A DNA stretch of 64,000 nt from Paenibacillus anaericanus (GTDB lineage Bacteria > Bacillota > Bacilli > Paenibacillales > Paenibacillaceae): the NCBI RefSeq assembly GCF_003994475.1, contig NZ_RZNY01000021.1, forward strand, positions 1 through 64,000, read 5' to 3'. Below are positions 7,424 through 17,673 of the stretch, piece by piece. Position numbers and translations under genes: made by a program. The notes beneath the pieces were generated by a model. The model worked only from the letters and a program-made list of their open reading frames with translations, was not told the origin of the DNA and did not search any database. Numbering within the stretch: the first letter of the stretch is position 1; each line of letters starts with the position of its first letter.

Positions 7424-9046
7424 ATGTCAAAATTTAGCGCATTTCGTAGGAAGTCGTTCTTGGTTGGACCTTTATTGATTCTTTTATTGGTTTTTGTGGC
7501 AGGATGCTCCGGATCAAAGAATGATCAGGGCCAAAATAAAGATGCAAATCAAACCGTAAATCAAGGAACTAACCAAAGCAAAGTTGCCGATCAACCTGCA
7601 GAAGGTGGCACTTTTACGTATGGTCGTCCGGCTTCTGTAAACTCATTGGATTTACATAATCAAATTACGTCAAATAATGCTTTTGCAATTGATAAAGTAT
7701 TTGAACCGCTAATTTCATTTAATAGTAAGGGTGAAATTGTAGATTGGCTTGCAAAGTCCCATACTGTTAGTACAGATGGTTTAACTTATACTTTTGTATT
7801 ACGTGATGGTCTGAAGTTCTCTAACGGAACTGAAGTTACTGCTGAGGACGCAGTGTTCTCACTTCAAAGGCATTTGGATGTTGGAGGTCCTTTGGCTATA
7901 GCAGCGCAGGTCGCGTCACTTAAGGCTCAAGACGCTGCAACCTTGGTGATTACGCTTAAAGAACCTTACACACCATTCATTTCAGAGCTAAGTAATTTCT
8001 CTAATGGTATAATTCCGAACAATTTTGGCGGCGTCTCCGAAGAGGAATTCTTTAAGAATCCCGTAGGTACTGGACCTTTTGTCGTTGAGACATGGGATAA
8101 GGCGGGTGATCTTACTTTCACCAAGAACCCTAACTATTGGCAGGAAGGTAAGCCTTATATCGATAAACTTGTCTACAAACTCATTGAAGATGACAGCCAA
8201 GCTATCAATCAGCTCAAGGCTGGTGAGGTAGACGCTATCGAGTCAGTAGCTCTTGGGAATGCTAATGAAATTAAGCAAGGGGCAGACACTACTGTGGTTA
8301 CCAATGGTAGTTGGGTAACAGAACAGTTATTCTTCAATACGCTGGATGAGCATTTCTCTGATGTACATGTTCGTCGTGCGCTGGCACTAGCAATTGACCG
8401 TGAAGGATTGACCAATGCGCTTACCTTTGGTTATGCCCAGGTTGCAAACTCTTTGTTGCCACCGGCAATCCCCTACAACACAAACGATTCGATCAAAGCG
8501 CTGGGCTTCGATACAACTGCAGCCAAGGAAGAACTTGCAAAATCATCATTTCCTAGTGGGTTCTCGACGAAATTGCTTATCGCATCCGGAAACAGTGCAA
8601 GAGCTCAAGAGGCACAGATCATTCAAGCAGCTGCCAAAAGTATTGGTATAAATATTGAGATTGAATCCATAGAGTTGGCCTCATTCCGTGAGCGTTTCTT
8701 TGCTTATGATTTCTCAGCGATGATTAACAGTGGGCAGGCAGATTCTCCAGAAGCGAATTCGATCCTTGCTTTCCAGACAGATCCAGAAGGCTTCAGTAAG
8801 TCGTACTGGACTCATTACACGAACGATGAAGTTACTAAGCTCTTGTACGAGGGACAGAAAACGCTGGATGGGACAGAGCGTGGGGATATTTACGCCAAGC
8901 TTCAACAGACTCTTGCTGATGAAGTTCCCTATATTCCGCTTTATTACCCAGATATTTTGAAAGGTGTCCGTTCTAATATTGATGGGATAGTTGTACTTCC
9001 TAACGGCAGCATTCGTTTTGAGGATGTTCATATTAAAAATGATTAA
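7424..9046 (+). CDS. Peptide/nickel-type ABC transporter substrate-binding lipoprotein
   Basis: 540 residues. A lipoprotein signal peptide ends in FVAGC (Cys28), followed by a Gln/Asn-rich tether. The rest is a family-5 solute-binding protein (SBP_bac_5): GGTFTYGRPASVNSLD at the start of the mature domain, LKFSNGTEVTAEDAVFSLQR, and GTGPFVVETW. It captures the substrate outside the membrane for the downstream permeases. First gene of a seven-gene operon (7424-14621). AGAGGGGG precedes the ATG. Substrate unknown; the linked amidohydrolase and aminotransferase suggest an amide- or peptide-like compound. Confidence 0.92.
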   Translation: MSKFSAFRRKSFLVGPLLILLLVFVAGCSGSKNDQGQNKDANQTVNQGTNQSKVADQPAEGGTFTYGRPASVNSLDLHNQITSNNAFAIDKVFEPLISFNSKGEIVDWLAKSHTVSTDGLTYTFVLRDGLKFSNGTEVTAEDAVFSLQRHLDVGGPLAIAAQVASLKAQDAATLVITLKEPYTPFISELSNFSNGIIPNNFGGVSEEEFFKNPVGTGPFVVETWDKAGDLTFTKNPNYWQEGKPYIDKLVYKLIEDDSQAINQLKAGEVDAIESVALGNANEIKQGADTTVVTNGSWVTEQLFFNTLDEHFSDVHVRRALALAIDREGLTNALTFGYAQVANSLLPPAIPYNTNDSIKALGFDTTAAKEELAKSSFPSGFSTKLLIASGNSARAQEAQIIQAAAKSIGINIEIESIELASFRERFFAYDFSAMINSGQADSPEANSILAFQTDPEGFSKSYWTHYTNDEVTKLLYEGQKTLDGTERGDIYAKLQQTLADEVPYIPLYYPDILKGVRSNIDGIVVLPNGSIRFEDVHIKND

Positions 9047-10025
9047 GTCTAGCAACCTGCTAAGAAAATTCGTAGATATAGATTCACCGCGCAGATGGCT
9101 ACTGCTTGCTCTTATAAGAGCAGCAGTAGTGATCATCTGTGTAGTGACGGCAGTCTTTTTCATTATAAGGATTGTGCCGGGAGACCCCGCCAAAATGATC
9201 TTGGGAGAGTACAGCACGCCTGAGGCTATCGAGAGTATGCACCATACTCTCGGGCTGGATCTTCCTCTTTGGGAACAGTTCGTGCGATTTGTGCAAAATC
9301 TCCTCATAAACGGAGATACCGGATCTTCGATTATTTCGGGTACCTCCTCAAGAGAACTTATTGCAGAGCGAGCTCCCGTTACGTTACTGCTTATTGCGAT
9401 GGCTAGCCTTTTGGCAATACTTATTTCACTTGTGCTTGCCACGCTTGCAGCAACTCATAAAGATAGACTGCTTGATCATATGATACGGATTTTTCCTACT
9501 ATAACACTTGGTATGCCAGTTTTTTGGGTGGGCTTGTTACTTATTTTGATTTTTAGCGTTCGGCTAGGGTGGTTTCCCGTGGGGGGAGTCGGTGAAGGTG
9601 TGACTGGAACACTACACAGTCTTATTCTACCTGCGATAACTGTCGCATTTTCACAAATTCCTACACTAATTCGTTCTCTAAGGGCACAAATGTTGGAAGT
9701 GCTAGAATCGGATTTTGTCGTCACCTTGAAGGCGGCGGGAATACCGAATAGGGTTATTCTAATGAAGCATGTTCTGCGTAATTCCGCGCTTCCTACCCTT
9801 ATGCTCCTTGGCGTAAACATCTCCTACCTGATTGGTGGTACGTTGGTTGTTGAACAGGTATTTGGCATCAAAGGTATAGGAAGTTTACTTTTTTCATCCA
9901 TTTCAAAACGGGATTTCCCGGTTATACAAGGTATAGCTCTTTACTGTGCGATATCTGTAGTAATCATCAGCCTCCTGATCGAAATCGCTTCCTGGCGGCT
10001 TGATCCCAGAACGAAAGGAAAATAA
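9039..10025 (+). CDS. Peptide-type ABC transporter permease (DppB/OppB-like)
   Basis: 328 residues from ATG 9039, which overlaps the lipoprotein gene's stop (ATGATTAA). An upstream TTG at 8991 and ATG at 9024 are in frame, but they lie inside the preceding gene and lack a better ribosome site. About six membrane helices. FIIRIVPGDP near the N-terminus and the EAA-type loop VTLKAAGIPNRVILMKHVLRN are hallmarks of the DppB/OppB family. It forms the translocation channel with the next protein. Confidence 0.9.
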   Translation: MIKSSNLLRKFVDIDSPRRWLLLALIRAAVVIICVVTAVFFIIRIVPGDPAKMILGEYSTPEAIESMHHTLGLDLPLWEQFVRFVQNLLINGDTGSSIISGTSSRELIAERAPVTLLLIAMASLLAILISLVLATLAATHKDRLLDHMIRIFPTITLGMPVFWVGLLLILIFSVRLGWFPVGGVGEGVTGTLHSLILPAITVAFSQIPTLIRSLRAQMLEVLESDFVVTLKAAGIPNRVILMKHVLRNSALPTLMLLGVNISYLIGGTLVVEQVFGIKGIGSLLFSSISKRDFPVIQGIALYCAISVVIISLLIEIASWRLDPRTKGK

Positions 10026-10891
10026 TGAAACCCACACTATTAGACCTTCCATTGCAAGCGGACGATAAGAATAAACGTATCATCAATAGAATACTTAATA
10101 CTCCATCTCTATTAGTGGGAAGTATCATGCTAATAATCTTGGTAGGCTTGGCTGTGCTGGCGCCGTTTATAAGCCCTTACCATCCTTCCGACCAGAATCT
10201 GTATGCTATCTTGCAGCCCCCATCATCTGAGCATTGGCTGGGGACTGATCAACTGGGACGTGATTTATTTACGAGGCTCATTTATGCCGCGCGGACGGAT
10301 TTGAAAATCATGGTGTTGGCAGAGATTATACCTTTTTGCACGGGTGTGTTTCTGGGGATGCTTGCTGGATATTACGGTAAATGGATAGATACGCTTATTA
10401 CATTAGTGACCGATACTTTTATTGCCTTTCCCTTCTATCTGATTGTAATTATAGTGGCCTTTGCCAGTGGCGCAGGTCAACGGGGGTTATATATCACCTT
10501 TATCTTGGTGGGCTGGATTGTATATGCACGTGTAATTAAAGGCCTTAGTGCATCGTTTCGCAAGCAGGAATGGGTAGCTTCGGCTCAAACCCTTGGGATA
10601 CCAGGGGTAAAAATCATACTGCGGCATCTACTGCCTAATGTACTTCCCCAAGCAGTGGTAGTACTTATGACGGATATGGTTGGTTTGCTTGTGGCTATTG
10701 TTACGCTGGGTTATCTCGGTATCGGCATCGCGCCGCCTACTCCGGATTGGGGAACTATGATTTCTGATGGTCAATCCTTTATAACCACAGCTTGGTGGCT
10801 TTCAGCAGTTCCGGGACTCGCCGTCGTATACACGGGAATAGCGTTATCCCTTGTGGGTGATGGTCTGGCAGACTTATGGAGGAGAAAATGA
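10025..10891 (+). CDS. Peptide-type ABC transporter permease (DppC/OppC-like)
   Basis: 288 residues, about six membrane helices. The family signature HWLGTDQLGRDLFTRLIYAAR is split here as LGTDQLGRD then LFTRLIY. The EAA loop is ASAQTLGIPGVKIILRHLLPN. The ATG overlaps the previous stop (TAATG), indicating coupled translation. It is the second channel subunit of the importer. Confidence 0.92.
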   Translation: MKPTLLDLPLQADDKNKRIINRILNTPSLLVGSIMLIILVGLAVLAPFISPYHPSDQNLYAILQPPSSEHWLGTDQLGRDLFTRLIYAARTDLKIMVLAEIIPFCTGVFLGMLAGYYGKWIDTLITLVTDTFIAFPFYLIVIIVAFASGAGQRGLYITFILVGWIVYARVIKGLSASFRKQEWVASAQTLGIPGVKIILRHLLPNVLPQAVVVLMTDMVGLLVAIVTLGYLGIGIAPPTPDWGTMISDGQSFITTAWWLSAVPGLAVVYTGIALSLVGDGLADLWRRK

Positions 10892-11649
10892 TTTCTATGA
10901 ATCCGATTTTGGAAATAGAAGGACTGTCGCTTGCTGCAAAATCTAAAAAACAACTAGTCACCAATGTAAGTCTTTCGGTTGGAGCGGGCGAAAGCTTGGG
11001 GATTGTAGGCGAATCCGGATCAGGGAAATCGCTTACTTTGCGTTCCATCCTTGGTTTGCTCCCACGTGGTGTAGAACAAGTCAGTGGGGTCATCAAATGT
11101 GATGGTAGAGCTGCTATGATCTTTCAAGACCCGAGAGGAGCGCTTGATCCTCTATGTCCGGTTGTCCGGCAGCTTGCTGAGGTAGTGTACTACAGACAGA
11201 ATGTAAGCCGGAGGGCTTCACGAACCATAGCTTTGGAACTGCTTGAAATGCTTGGTCTTCCTGATTCTTTAAAGCATACGGATCGATACCCTAGCCAACT
11301 TTCAGGGGGACAATGTCAACGTATTGTAATCGCCATAGCTTTAGCGTGCAAGCCGGGTATACTTCTTTGTGATGAACCGACCACAGCGCTTGACGTTACG
11401 GTTCAGCAGCAGATAATCGAGACAATTACACGACTTCAAAGCGAACTTGGATTTGCCATCGTGTTTGTAACTCACAATCTTGCCATTGCTGCTGCGATGT
11501 GCTCCAAGCTTTGTGTTATGAAAGAGGGTAAGATCGTTGAACGTGGTGACTCCTTAAGCCTTCTGCAAAACCCACAGGACCCCTATACGCAGATGCTTAT
11601 TAATGCGGTACTTCCTTTACCAGAGTTTGAAAGGAGTGCAGGTGTATGA
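10888..11649 (+). CDS. ABC transporter ATP-binding protein (DppD/OppD-like)
   Basis: 253 residues from ATG 10888, which overlaps the permease stop (ATGA) and has GGAGG five bases upstream; an in-frame ATG at 10876 has no comparable site. Walker A is GESGSGKS, the signature is LSGGQ, Walker B is LLCDEPTTALD and the switch His is in VTHN. It lacks the C-terminal oligopeptide/dipeptide Fe-S-binding-type extension of full OppD, so it is shorter than the 320-330 usual for OppD. Confidence 0.9.
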   Translation: MISMNPILEIEGLSLAAKSKKQLVTNVSLSVGAGESLGIVGESGSGKSLTLRSILGLLPRGVEQVSGVIKCDGRAAMIFQDPRGALDPLCPVVRQLAEVVYYRQNVSRRASRTIALELLEMLGLPDSLKHTDRYPSQLSGGQCQRIVIAIALACKPGILLCDEPTTALDVTVQQQIIETITRLQSELGFAIVFVTHNLAIAAAMCSKLCVMKEGKIVERGDSLSLLQNPQDPYTQMLINAVLPLPEFERSAGV

Positions 11650-12419
11650 AGACAGCATTGCGGATAGAAAATTTGTCAGTTCATTATGGTAAATTTACTG
11701 CCTTGGACAACGTAAGCTTGGAGCTACAGCAGCATACTACACTTGGCCTCGTGGGCGAATCTGGTTCAGGTAAATCAACTCTTGCTCGAGTAATAGCCGG
11801 ACTGATTACCCCTGATGAGGGACAAGTCGTGCTGGGTTCTCAAACACTAGGGAAGAAGCGAAGCCGGGAACAGCATAAAATGATCCAAATGATATTTCAA
11901 AATCCGGATTCATCGCTTAATCCAAAACATACAATTAGGCAAATTCTTGCCGAAGCGCTGCTGTTTCATAAAATTGTTGAACGTTCTGGGGTGGATAAAA
12001 GATGTAAGGAGCTTCTGGCGCGTGTTCATATCGACGAAAGATCCCTTGACAGATACCCTCATGAATTTTCCGGCGGTCAGCGCCAGCGGATTGCAATTGC
12101 TCGCGCCTTAAGCGTTGAGCCAAGTATACTTATTGCGGATGAACCAACGAGCGCATTGGATGTTTCGGTACAGCTGAGTGTGCTTGAACTCTTTAACCAT
12201 CTCAAATCGGAGCTTAATCTAACGCTGCTGTTTATCTCTCATGACCTAGGAGTTATAAATGCGATAAGTGATACTGTTGCGGTAATGCGTCATGGAAAGG
12301 TTCTTGAGATTAACCCTAAGGAACAATTCTTTACTCACCCGGAGACGTCTTATAGCCGCGAGCTTTTGGCGGCTGTTACAAGAATGCCAACATCCAACAT
12401 CGAAGGAGGTATTTCATAA
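11646..12419 (+). CDS. ABC transporter ATP-binding protein (DppF/OppF-like)
   Basis: 257 residues. Walker A GESGSGKS, signature FSGGQ, Walker B LIADEPTSALD, switch His in ISHD. IQMIFQNPDSSLNPKHTI is the Q-loop region typical of OppF/DppF/NikE. The start overlaps the previous stop (ATGA). It pairs with the preceding ATPase as the motor heterodimer. Confidence 0.92.
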   Translation: MKTALRIENLSVHYGKFTALDNVSLELQQHTTLGLVGESGSGKSTLARVIAGLITPDEGQVVLGSQTLGKKRSREQHKMIQMIFQNPDSSLNPKHTIRQILAEALLFHKIVERSGVDKRCKELLARVHIDERSLDRYPHEFSGGQRQRIAIARALSVEPSILIADEPTSALDVSVQLSVLELFNHLKSELNLTLLFISHDLGVINAISDTVAVMRHGKVLEINPKEQFFTHPETSYSRELLAAVTRMPTSNIEGGIS

Positions 12420-13492
12420 TGAGTCAAGATAATAAAGGATTTCGACCTCTTACTCTATCGGAGTTTGATACACTCACTCACTTGCTCTCTAAACTTTTAT
12501 CAACTCAACAATCCCCGGTAATTATTCCGGGCGAGGCAATCCTGGGAATTGAGGCCATAGCAGCAGGCATATCCGCTCCCGGTCGCAAGATTCTCAATAT
12601 AGTGACAGGTCCCTATGGAGATATTTTCGGAAAATGGCTTGAACGTGGTGGAGCAGAGGTCATTGAGGTTAAAGTGCCCTTTGATGAAGTAATAACGGTA
12701 GAAGTAGTTACTGCAGCGATAGAACGTTATAATCCATGTGCGCTTTCTTTCGTGCAGGGAGAAGCGGTCACAGGGGGCACTAATCCGACAAAGGAAATAC
12801 TGGATATCGCACGCCGATCAAACCTCATAACCGTGGCAGATTCCGTTTCGGCAATCGGGGGAGAGCCGGTGCTTATGGACGAGTGGGGCATTGATTTTGT
12901 AGCTATTGGTGCACAAAAAGCGCTAGCCGGTCCCAACGGGATTAGCGCTGTGGGGATTTCCTCGCGTGGCTGGGAGTTTCTAGCTTCCAACGAACATGCA
13001 CCACGTAATTCCATTCTATCCTTGCTTGACTTAAGATGTCCCCATACTAGTTCGGCTCCACTGAGAGTTCCCGCCAATATCCCTGTGTTAGAAGCCCGGG
13101 CACTTATAGAAGCATTAACACTTGTGGAGCAGGAAGGCTTAGAAGTAGTTAACCATCGTCATCAGTTAGCATCGACTACTGCAATTGCGGGGATTACAGC
13201 CTTAGGCCTTGAACCATGGCAACGGAAAGAAAGTGGCTACTCACCGCTGACTACAACTGTGCGGATTCCTCAAGGCGATAGCAATCTCCGTATCAATGAA
13301 CCTATAGGCATTGTGGCTCCCGGAGATGGAGAACTGTATGGTAAGCTCTTACGCATTAATCATTTTGGTGCGAATGCTAACCAGCAAAGCATTGAACAAG
13401 CTATCACAACGCTAGCAGAACTAGTGCATCAAGACCCTGCAAATGCAATTGCTGTCCAAAGGTCAATCTGGGGGAATGAAGATGGGCGCTGA
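12419..13492 (+). CDS. PLP-dependent class V aminotransferase
   Basis: 357 residues, fold type I PLP enzyme of the alanine/serine-glyoxylate aminotransferase group. PLP-contact residues are recognisable: D141 in VADSVSAIGG and the Schiff-base lysine K167 in IGAQKALAGP. The C-terminal domain has RINHFGANAN where the group usually has R-x-G-H-x-G. GAAGGAGG precedes the ATG, which overlaps the ATPase stop. It probably transfers or eliminates an amino group from the compound imported by this operon; the real substrate cannot be read. Confidence 0.85.
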   Translation: MSQDNKGFRPLTLSEFDTLTHLLSKLLSTQQSPVIIPGEAILGIEAIAAGISAPGRKILNIVTGPYGDIFGKWLERGGAEVIEVKVPFDEVITVEVVTAAIERYNPCALSFVQGEAVTGGTNPTKEILDIARRSNLITVADSVSAIGGEPVLMDEWGIDFVAIGAQKALAGPNGISAVGISSRGWEFLASNEHAPRNSILSLLDLRCPHTSSAPLRVPANIPVLEARALIEALTLVEQEGLEVVNHRHQLASTTAIAGITALGLEPWQRKESGYSPLTTTVRIPQGDSNLRINEPIGIVAPGDGELYGKLLRINHFGANANQQSIEQAITTLAELVHQDPANAIAVQRSIWGNEDGR

Positions 13493-14621
13493 ATTTCAAC
13501 AAGATCAAACATTTGAAAAAATATATATTGCGGGGATAGCTGATAAGCGATTCGATATAACGATAAGTAATGGTCGGTTTTCGTCCATTCGTGAGTCTAT
13601 AACCTCGACCGATCAACCCAATAATCTAGCCAAGGATGTATGGATTTCTCCGGGTATAATTGATCTTCATACGCATTTGGCATGGACGGATTTTGATCAT
13701 GCTGATCAGTTAAAGCGTGCTGATCTGGAAGTAGAAGTCTTGCAAGCACAAGCTTTTGAGGCAACGCTACGGGCCGGAGTCACTACAGTGCGTGATGCGG
13801 GTGGACTTCAGCCAAGTACTGTACAGCATATAGGTCAGCATTACAACCAGCCGTTAAGAGTTCACACCTGCGGTGATATGCTTGGAGCTCATGATGCACG
13901 AGGGATTAAGTATTTGGAATCACGGGTCACAGAAATTATTAATTCGGGGGCAAGCTGGATTAAGATCCTTGCAACGGGGGGATTGGGTTCACCATCAGAT
14001 ACCGTATTGAACCCGATTTTTTCAGAGGAAGAATTCACTTTCATAGTGCGTAGCGCCCACGCACGGAACATAAAAGTATTGGTTCATACTTGGGGCGGGA
14101 TTACTATTGACTGGGCTATTAATGCTGGTGTGGAATCTATTGAGCATGGAATGTATTTAACCGAGGCTCAAGCCAATCGACTTGCTCAATCCAAGACAGC
14201 CTTTGTGCCTACGGCTTCCATTTATCGTATAGCAGCAGATCCATCTGGAGTTCTTTCCTTGAACCAAGAAATTTGTGATCGTGCCGCTCGTGCCGCCGAA
14301 GCTCACCCTAAAGCCATTAATTATGCCAAGAGAGCAGGAGCACGAATTGCATTCGGTACGGATTATGCTACACCTGCGCTTCATGGATGCAACCTTGAAG
14401 AGTTAGAGACACTAATCGATTGTGGATTAACTCGTAAAGAGGCATGGCAAGCTGCTACGGAGTTTGCCGCCGAAGTTTTGGGATATGGGAACAGTCTGGG
14501 ACGTATAGAAGAGAATTTCACAGCAGATGCGATTATCTTTGATGCTGATCCATATAAGTCGCAAAATGCTAAGGCTTTGCAGGAAAGTATCGTAACCGTA
14601 GTTACTGGAGTAGTAGAATAG
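13482..14621 (+). CDS. Amidohydrolase (imidazolonepropionase/prolidase-like)
   Basis: 379 residues from ATG 13482; GGGGGA lies six bases upstream, while the ATG at 13476 is too close to it. It overlaps the aminotransferase gene by 11 bases. Metal-dependent hydrolase of the amidohydrolase superfamily: IDLHTHLAW gives the first HxH, KILATGG carries the bridging Lys, VLVHTWGG and SIEHGMY give the next His residues, and FGTDYATP gives the final Asp. This set matches the imidazolonepropionase/Xaa-Pro dipeptidase-like branch. It probably hydrolyses an amide or peptide bond in the imported compound. Last gene of the operon, closed by a strong terminator. Confidence 0.87.
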   Translation: MGAEFQQDQTFEKIYIAGIADKRFDITISNGRFSSIRESITSTDQPNNLAKDVWISPGIIDLHTHLAWTDFDHADQLKRADLEVEVLQAQAFEATLRAGVTTVRDAGGLQPSTVQHIGQHYNQPLRVHTCGDMLGAHDARGIKYLESRVTEIINSGASWIKILATGGLGSPSDTVLNPIFSEEEFTFIVRSAHARNIKVLVHTWGGITIDWAINAGVESIEHGMYLTEAQANRLAQSKTAFVPTASIYRIAADPSGVLSLNQEICDRAARAAEAHPKAINYAKRAGARIAFGTDYATPALHGCNLEELETLIDCGLTRKEAWQAATEFAAEVLGYGNSLGRIEENFTADAIIFDADPYKSQNAKALQESIVTVVTGVVE

Positions 14622-14633
14622 AATTGGAATAAC

Positions 14634-14674
14634 AAAATGTCCCATAAGCCTTATCATGGCCTATGGGACATTTT
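14634..14674. terminator. Bidirectional intrinsic terminator
   Basis: 17-bp arms (16 of 17 paired) from AAAATGTCCCATA, with a 7-base loop, flanked by A and T runs. It lies between the convergent amidohydrolase and acnA genes and serves both. Confidence 0.9.
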
Positions 14675-14702
14675 TATTGTTTAATTAGCCTCTGAACTGT
14701 AA

Positions 14703-17429
14703 TTAGTTCACTACACCCTGAATCATTTGACGGAGTACGGTTTGTAGAATACCACCGTTGTAGTAGTAATCCACATCGACCATGCTGTCGAGACGAGCGA
14801 TTGCTGGGAATTCAAACTGTGTGCCATCCTCACGGGTAGCGATAACAGTCAGAACTTGACCTGGCTTCACATCGTTGCTGAGACCGACAATATCGAAAGT
14901 CTCTGTGCCATCGATGCCAAGGGTTTTCCAACCATGGCCCTCTTGGAATTGGAGCGGAAGAACGCCCATACCAACGAGGTTACTCCGGTGAATACGTTCG
15001 AAGCTTTCTGCAATGACGGCTTTTACGCCAAGCAGATAAGTTCCTTTGGCTGCCCAGTCACGGGAACTGCCTGTGCCGTATTCTTTACCAGCGATAACTA
15101 CTAGGTTCTGTCCATCTTCCTGATATTTCATCGAAGCGTCGTAGATCGACATTAGCGCATCCGTAGGTAAGTATTTCGTGATGCCACCTTCTGTACCTGG
15201 AGCGACTTGGTTCCGAATACGAATGTTCGCGAAGGTACCGCGCATCATCACCTCATGGTTACCACGACGTGAGCCATAGGAATTGAAGTCTTTACGAGCA
15301 ACCCCGTGATCATTCAGATAAGTACCAGCAGGGCTAGTTGGCGTAATGCTACCGGCTGGAGAGATATGGTCAGTGGTTACGGAATCGCTAAGTAGGGCAA
15401 GAACGCGTGCTCCGCGAATGTCGGCAATATCTTGTAATCCTTCACCGATTTTCTCGAAGAACGGCGGATTTTGAATGTAGGTAGAGTTCTCATCCCACTC
15501 GTACAGTTCACCTTCGGGAACGGGAATGGAATTCCAACGCTCATTTTGAGTGAATACATTCTCATATTTGCTGCGGAACATTTCCGGGCTGAGCGATTGG
15601 TTAATAGCTTCTTTAATCTCAGCAGAAGAAGGCCAGATATCCTTCAAATATACCGGCTGTTCATTGTTATCATAGCCGATAGGATCATTTTGCAAATCAA
15701 TGTTGACTGTACCTGCTAACGCATAAGCAACAACGAGTGGAGGAGAGGCCAAATAGTTGGCTTTCACCTGTGCGTGAACGCGTCCCTCAAAATTCCGGTT
15801 ACCGGAGAGGACAGCGGCGACAGTAAGATCGTTGTCTGCGATAGCTGCATTAACTTCGTCTGGAAGTGGACCTGAGTTACCGATACAGGTAGCGCAACCG
15901 TAGCCAGCCACATGGAAGCCAAGCTCTTCGAGCGGCTTAATGAGTCCTGCTTTGTTCAGGTATTCCGTTACGACAAGGGAACCAGGTGTCAAACTACTCT
16001 TCACATAGTCTGGTTTTTTCAGTCCACGTTCTACAGCTTTCTTCGCCAGTAGTCCAGCACCCACCATAACACTAGGGTTAGATGTATTCGTACAACTTGT
16101 AATAGCGGCGATGACAACTGCACCCGCACCGAATTCACTCGTATTACCATTCGGGTGTTTCACAGTTACTTTTTGGGCTATTTTCTCATCAGTGAGACCA
16201 TATCCACCTTTTTCAACTGGTGTGCGGATAATTGAGTTAAAGTTTTCTTTCATTTGAGTAAGTTCAATGCGGTCTTGTGGACGCTTAGGTCCTGCAAGAC
16301 TTGGTACAACCGAAGCAAGATCTAGTTCGATCAAGTCGGTGAATTGTGGATCTTCTGTATCATTTGTACGGAACATACCTTGTGCACGGTAATAGGCTTC
16401 CACGAGAGCAATTTGCTCGTCTGTACGACCTGTGCTACGAAGATAAGCCAGTGTCTCATCATCTACTGGGAAATAACCCATTGTAGCGCCGTATTCTGGT
16501 GCCATATTAGCAACCGTAGCACGGTCAGCTAGACCGATATTAGCAAGGCCTGGTCCGTAGAACTCTACGAATTTACCGACAACACCTTTCTTACGTAACA
16601 TTTCCGTTACGGTAAGAGCAAGGTCAGTTGCTGTTGCGCCCTCAGTAAGACTACCTACCAATTTAAAACCAATGACCTCAGGTGCTACAAAGTACAATGG
16701 TTGTCCTAACATACCAGCCTCGGCTTCAATTCCTCCTACACCCCAGCCTACAACGCCCAAACCGTTGATCATCGTTGTGTGAGAATCCGTTCCAACGAGT
16801 GAATCAGGGAATACTACAGTTTCTCCGTCTACCGTCTTAGTTGCAGCTACGGATGCTAGATACTCTAGGTTAACTTGGTGAACGATACCTGTAGCCGGAG
16901 GTACGGCACGGAAATTATTAAATGCAGTCTGTGCCCAACGAAGAAAACGATAACGCTCTTCATTCCGTTCAAATTCAATATTCATATTATAATCCAATGC
17001 TTCCGAAGTACCGAAAGCATCGACCATGACAGAGTGATCGATTACGAGATCAACAGGAACCAAAGGATTAATCTGTTTTGGATCTCCGCCAGCTTTCTTC
17101 ACGGTATCGCGCATTGCAGCTAAATCTACAACGACCGGAACTCCTGTGAAGTCTTGAAGCACGATTCGAGCGGGGATAAATGGAATCTCTTTGCTATCGT
17201 CTTGATCTTGACCTTCACCCCAGCCGGCAATTTGCTTCACATGCTCGTGGGTGATGGCTCTACCATCAAATTGGCGAACAGCAGCTTCAAGCAGTACTTT
17301 AATAGAGAAAGGCAATTTAGAAATTTTACCGAGCCCTTGTTCTTCCAGAGCTTGCAGGTCGTAATAGCGGTAGTTTTTCCCGCCTACTTCTAGCGTGCGG
17401 CAATTGGAGAAGAAATCTTTGGTTGACAT
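14703..17429 (-). CDS. acnA: Aconitate hydratase A
   Basis: 908 residues from ATG 17429, preceded by AAGGAGG; the frame is open further upstream but without a ribosome site. It interconverts citrate and isocitrate in the TCA cycle using a [4Fe-4S] cluster. The cluster cysteines are in [10 protein letters not shown] and [10 protein letters not shown]. The C-terminal swivel domain ([40 protein letters not shown]) is complete. Gram-positive AcnA can also bind RNA when the cluster is lost. The leader contains the 17-bp dyad shared with the IclR gene (17444-17460). A CcpC-type site was not recognised. Confidence 0.97.
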   Translation of the reverse strand: MSTKDFFSNCRTLEVGGKNYRYYDLQALEEQGLGKISKLPFSIKVLLEAAVRQFDGRAITHEHVKQIAGWGEGQDQDDSKEIPFIPARIVLQDFTGVPVVVDLAAMRDTVKKAGGDPKQINPLVPVDLVIDHSVMVDAFGTSEALDYNMNIEFERNEERYRFLRWAQTAFNNFRAVPPATGIVHQVNLEYLASVAATKTVDGETVVFPDSLVGTDSHTTMINGLGVVGWGVGGIEAEAGMLGQPLYFVAPEVIGFKLVGSLTEGATATDLALTVTEMLRKKGVVGKFVEFYGPGLANIGLADRATVANMAPEYGATMGYFPVDDETLAYLRSTGRTDEQIALVEAYYRAQGMFRTNDTEDPQFTDLIELDLASVVPSLAGPKRPQDRIELTQMKENFNSIIRTPVEKGGYGLTDEKIAQKVTVKHPNGNTSEFGAGAVVIAAITSCTNTSNPSVMVGAGLLAKKAVERGLKKPDYVKSSLTPGSLVVTEYLNKAGLIKPLEELGFHVAGYGCATCIGNSGPLPDEVNAAIADNDLTVAAVLSGNRNFEGRVHAQVKANYLASPPLVVAYALAGTVNIDLQNDPIGYDNNEQPVYLKDIWPSSAEIKEAINQSLSPEMFRSKYENVFTQNERWNSIPVPEGELYEWDENSTYIQNPPFFEKIGEGLQDIADIRGARVLALLSDSVTTDHISPAGSITPTSPAGTYLNDHGVARKDFNSYGSRRGNHEVMMRGTFANIRIRNQVAPGTEGGITKYLPTDALMSIYDASMKYQEDGQNLVVIAGKEYGTGSSRDWAAKGTYLLGVKAVIAESFERIHRSNLVGMGVLPLQFQEGHGWKTLGIDGTETFDIVGLSNDVKPGQVLTVIATREDGTQFEFPAIARLDSMVDVDYYYNGGILQTVLRQMIQGVVN

Positions 17430-17443
17430 AAACGAACCTCCTT

Positions 17444-17460
17444 GTTTCACTACGTGAAAC
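17444..17460 (-). promoter_or_regulatory. 17-bp dyad in the acnA leader, matching the iclR leader
   Basis: Read on the minus strand it is GTTTCACGTAGTGAAAC: perfect 7-bp arms around GTA, immediately followed by AAGGAGG. Only one base differs from 2619-2635, and the position next to the ribosome site is the same. Candidate operator or leader hairpin. Confidence 0.65.
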
Positions 17461-17486
17461 ACAATTTCAAAAAACTCACTATATTC

Positions 17487-17515
17487 AGTATACCGTCCTC
17501 CTGTCGGTGAGTAAA
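17487..17515 (-). promoter_or_regulatory. Candidate acnA promoter
   Basis: Minus-strand TTTACT (17510-17515) and TATACT (17487-17492) with 17-bp spacing. The -35 is weak. It would place the dyad about 20-36 bases into the transcript. Confidence 0.45.
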
Positions 17516-17673
17516 GAACTTTTTGACTCATAGTAACCTCTAAAATGATCCAATTGTCGCTAATAAATAGGCTTTCAAGACAATTCACTCCCATCCGTTT
17601 TCGCAGTGCTAAGGAACATACCGAGCCCTCCGTGCTCATATAATTTGGAAGATAGTAAAGGAGGCGGTCGTTG

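Noticed and set aside
8714..9442. 242-codon open frame on the minus strand
   Set aside because: It is antisense to the lipoprotein and permease genes, which have clear family motifs; no ribosome site.
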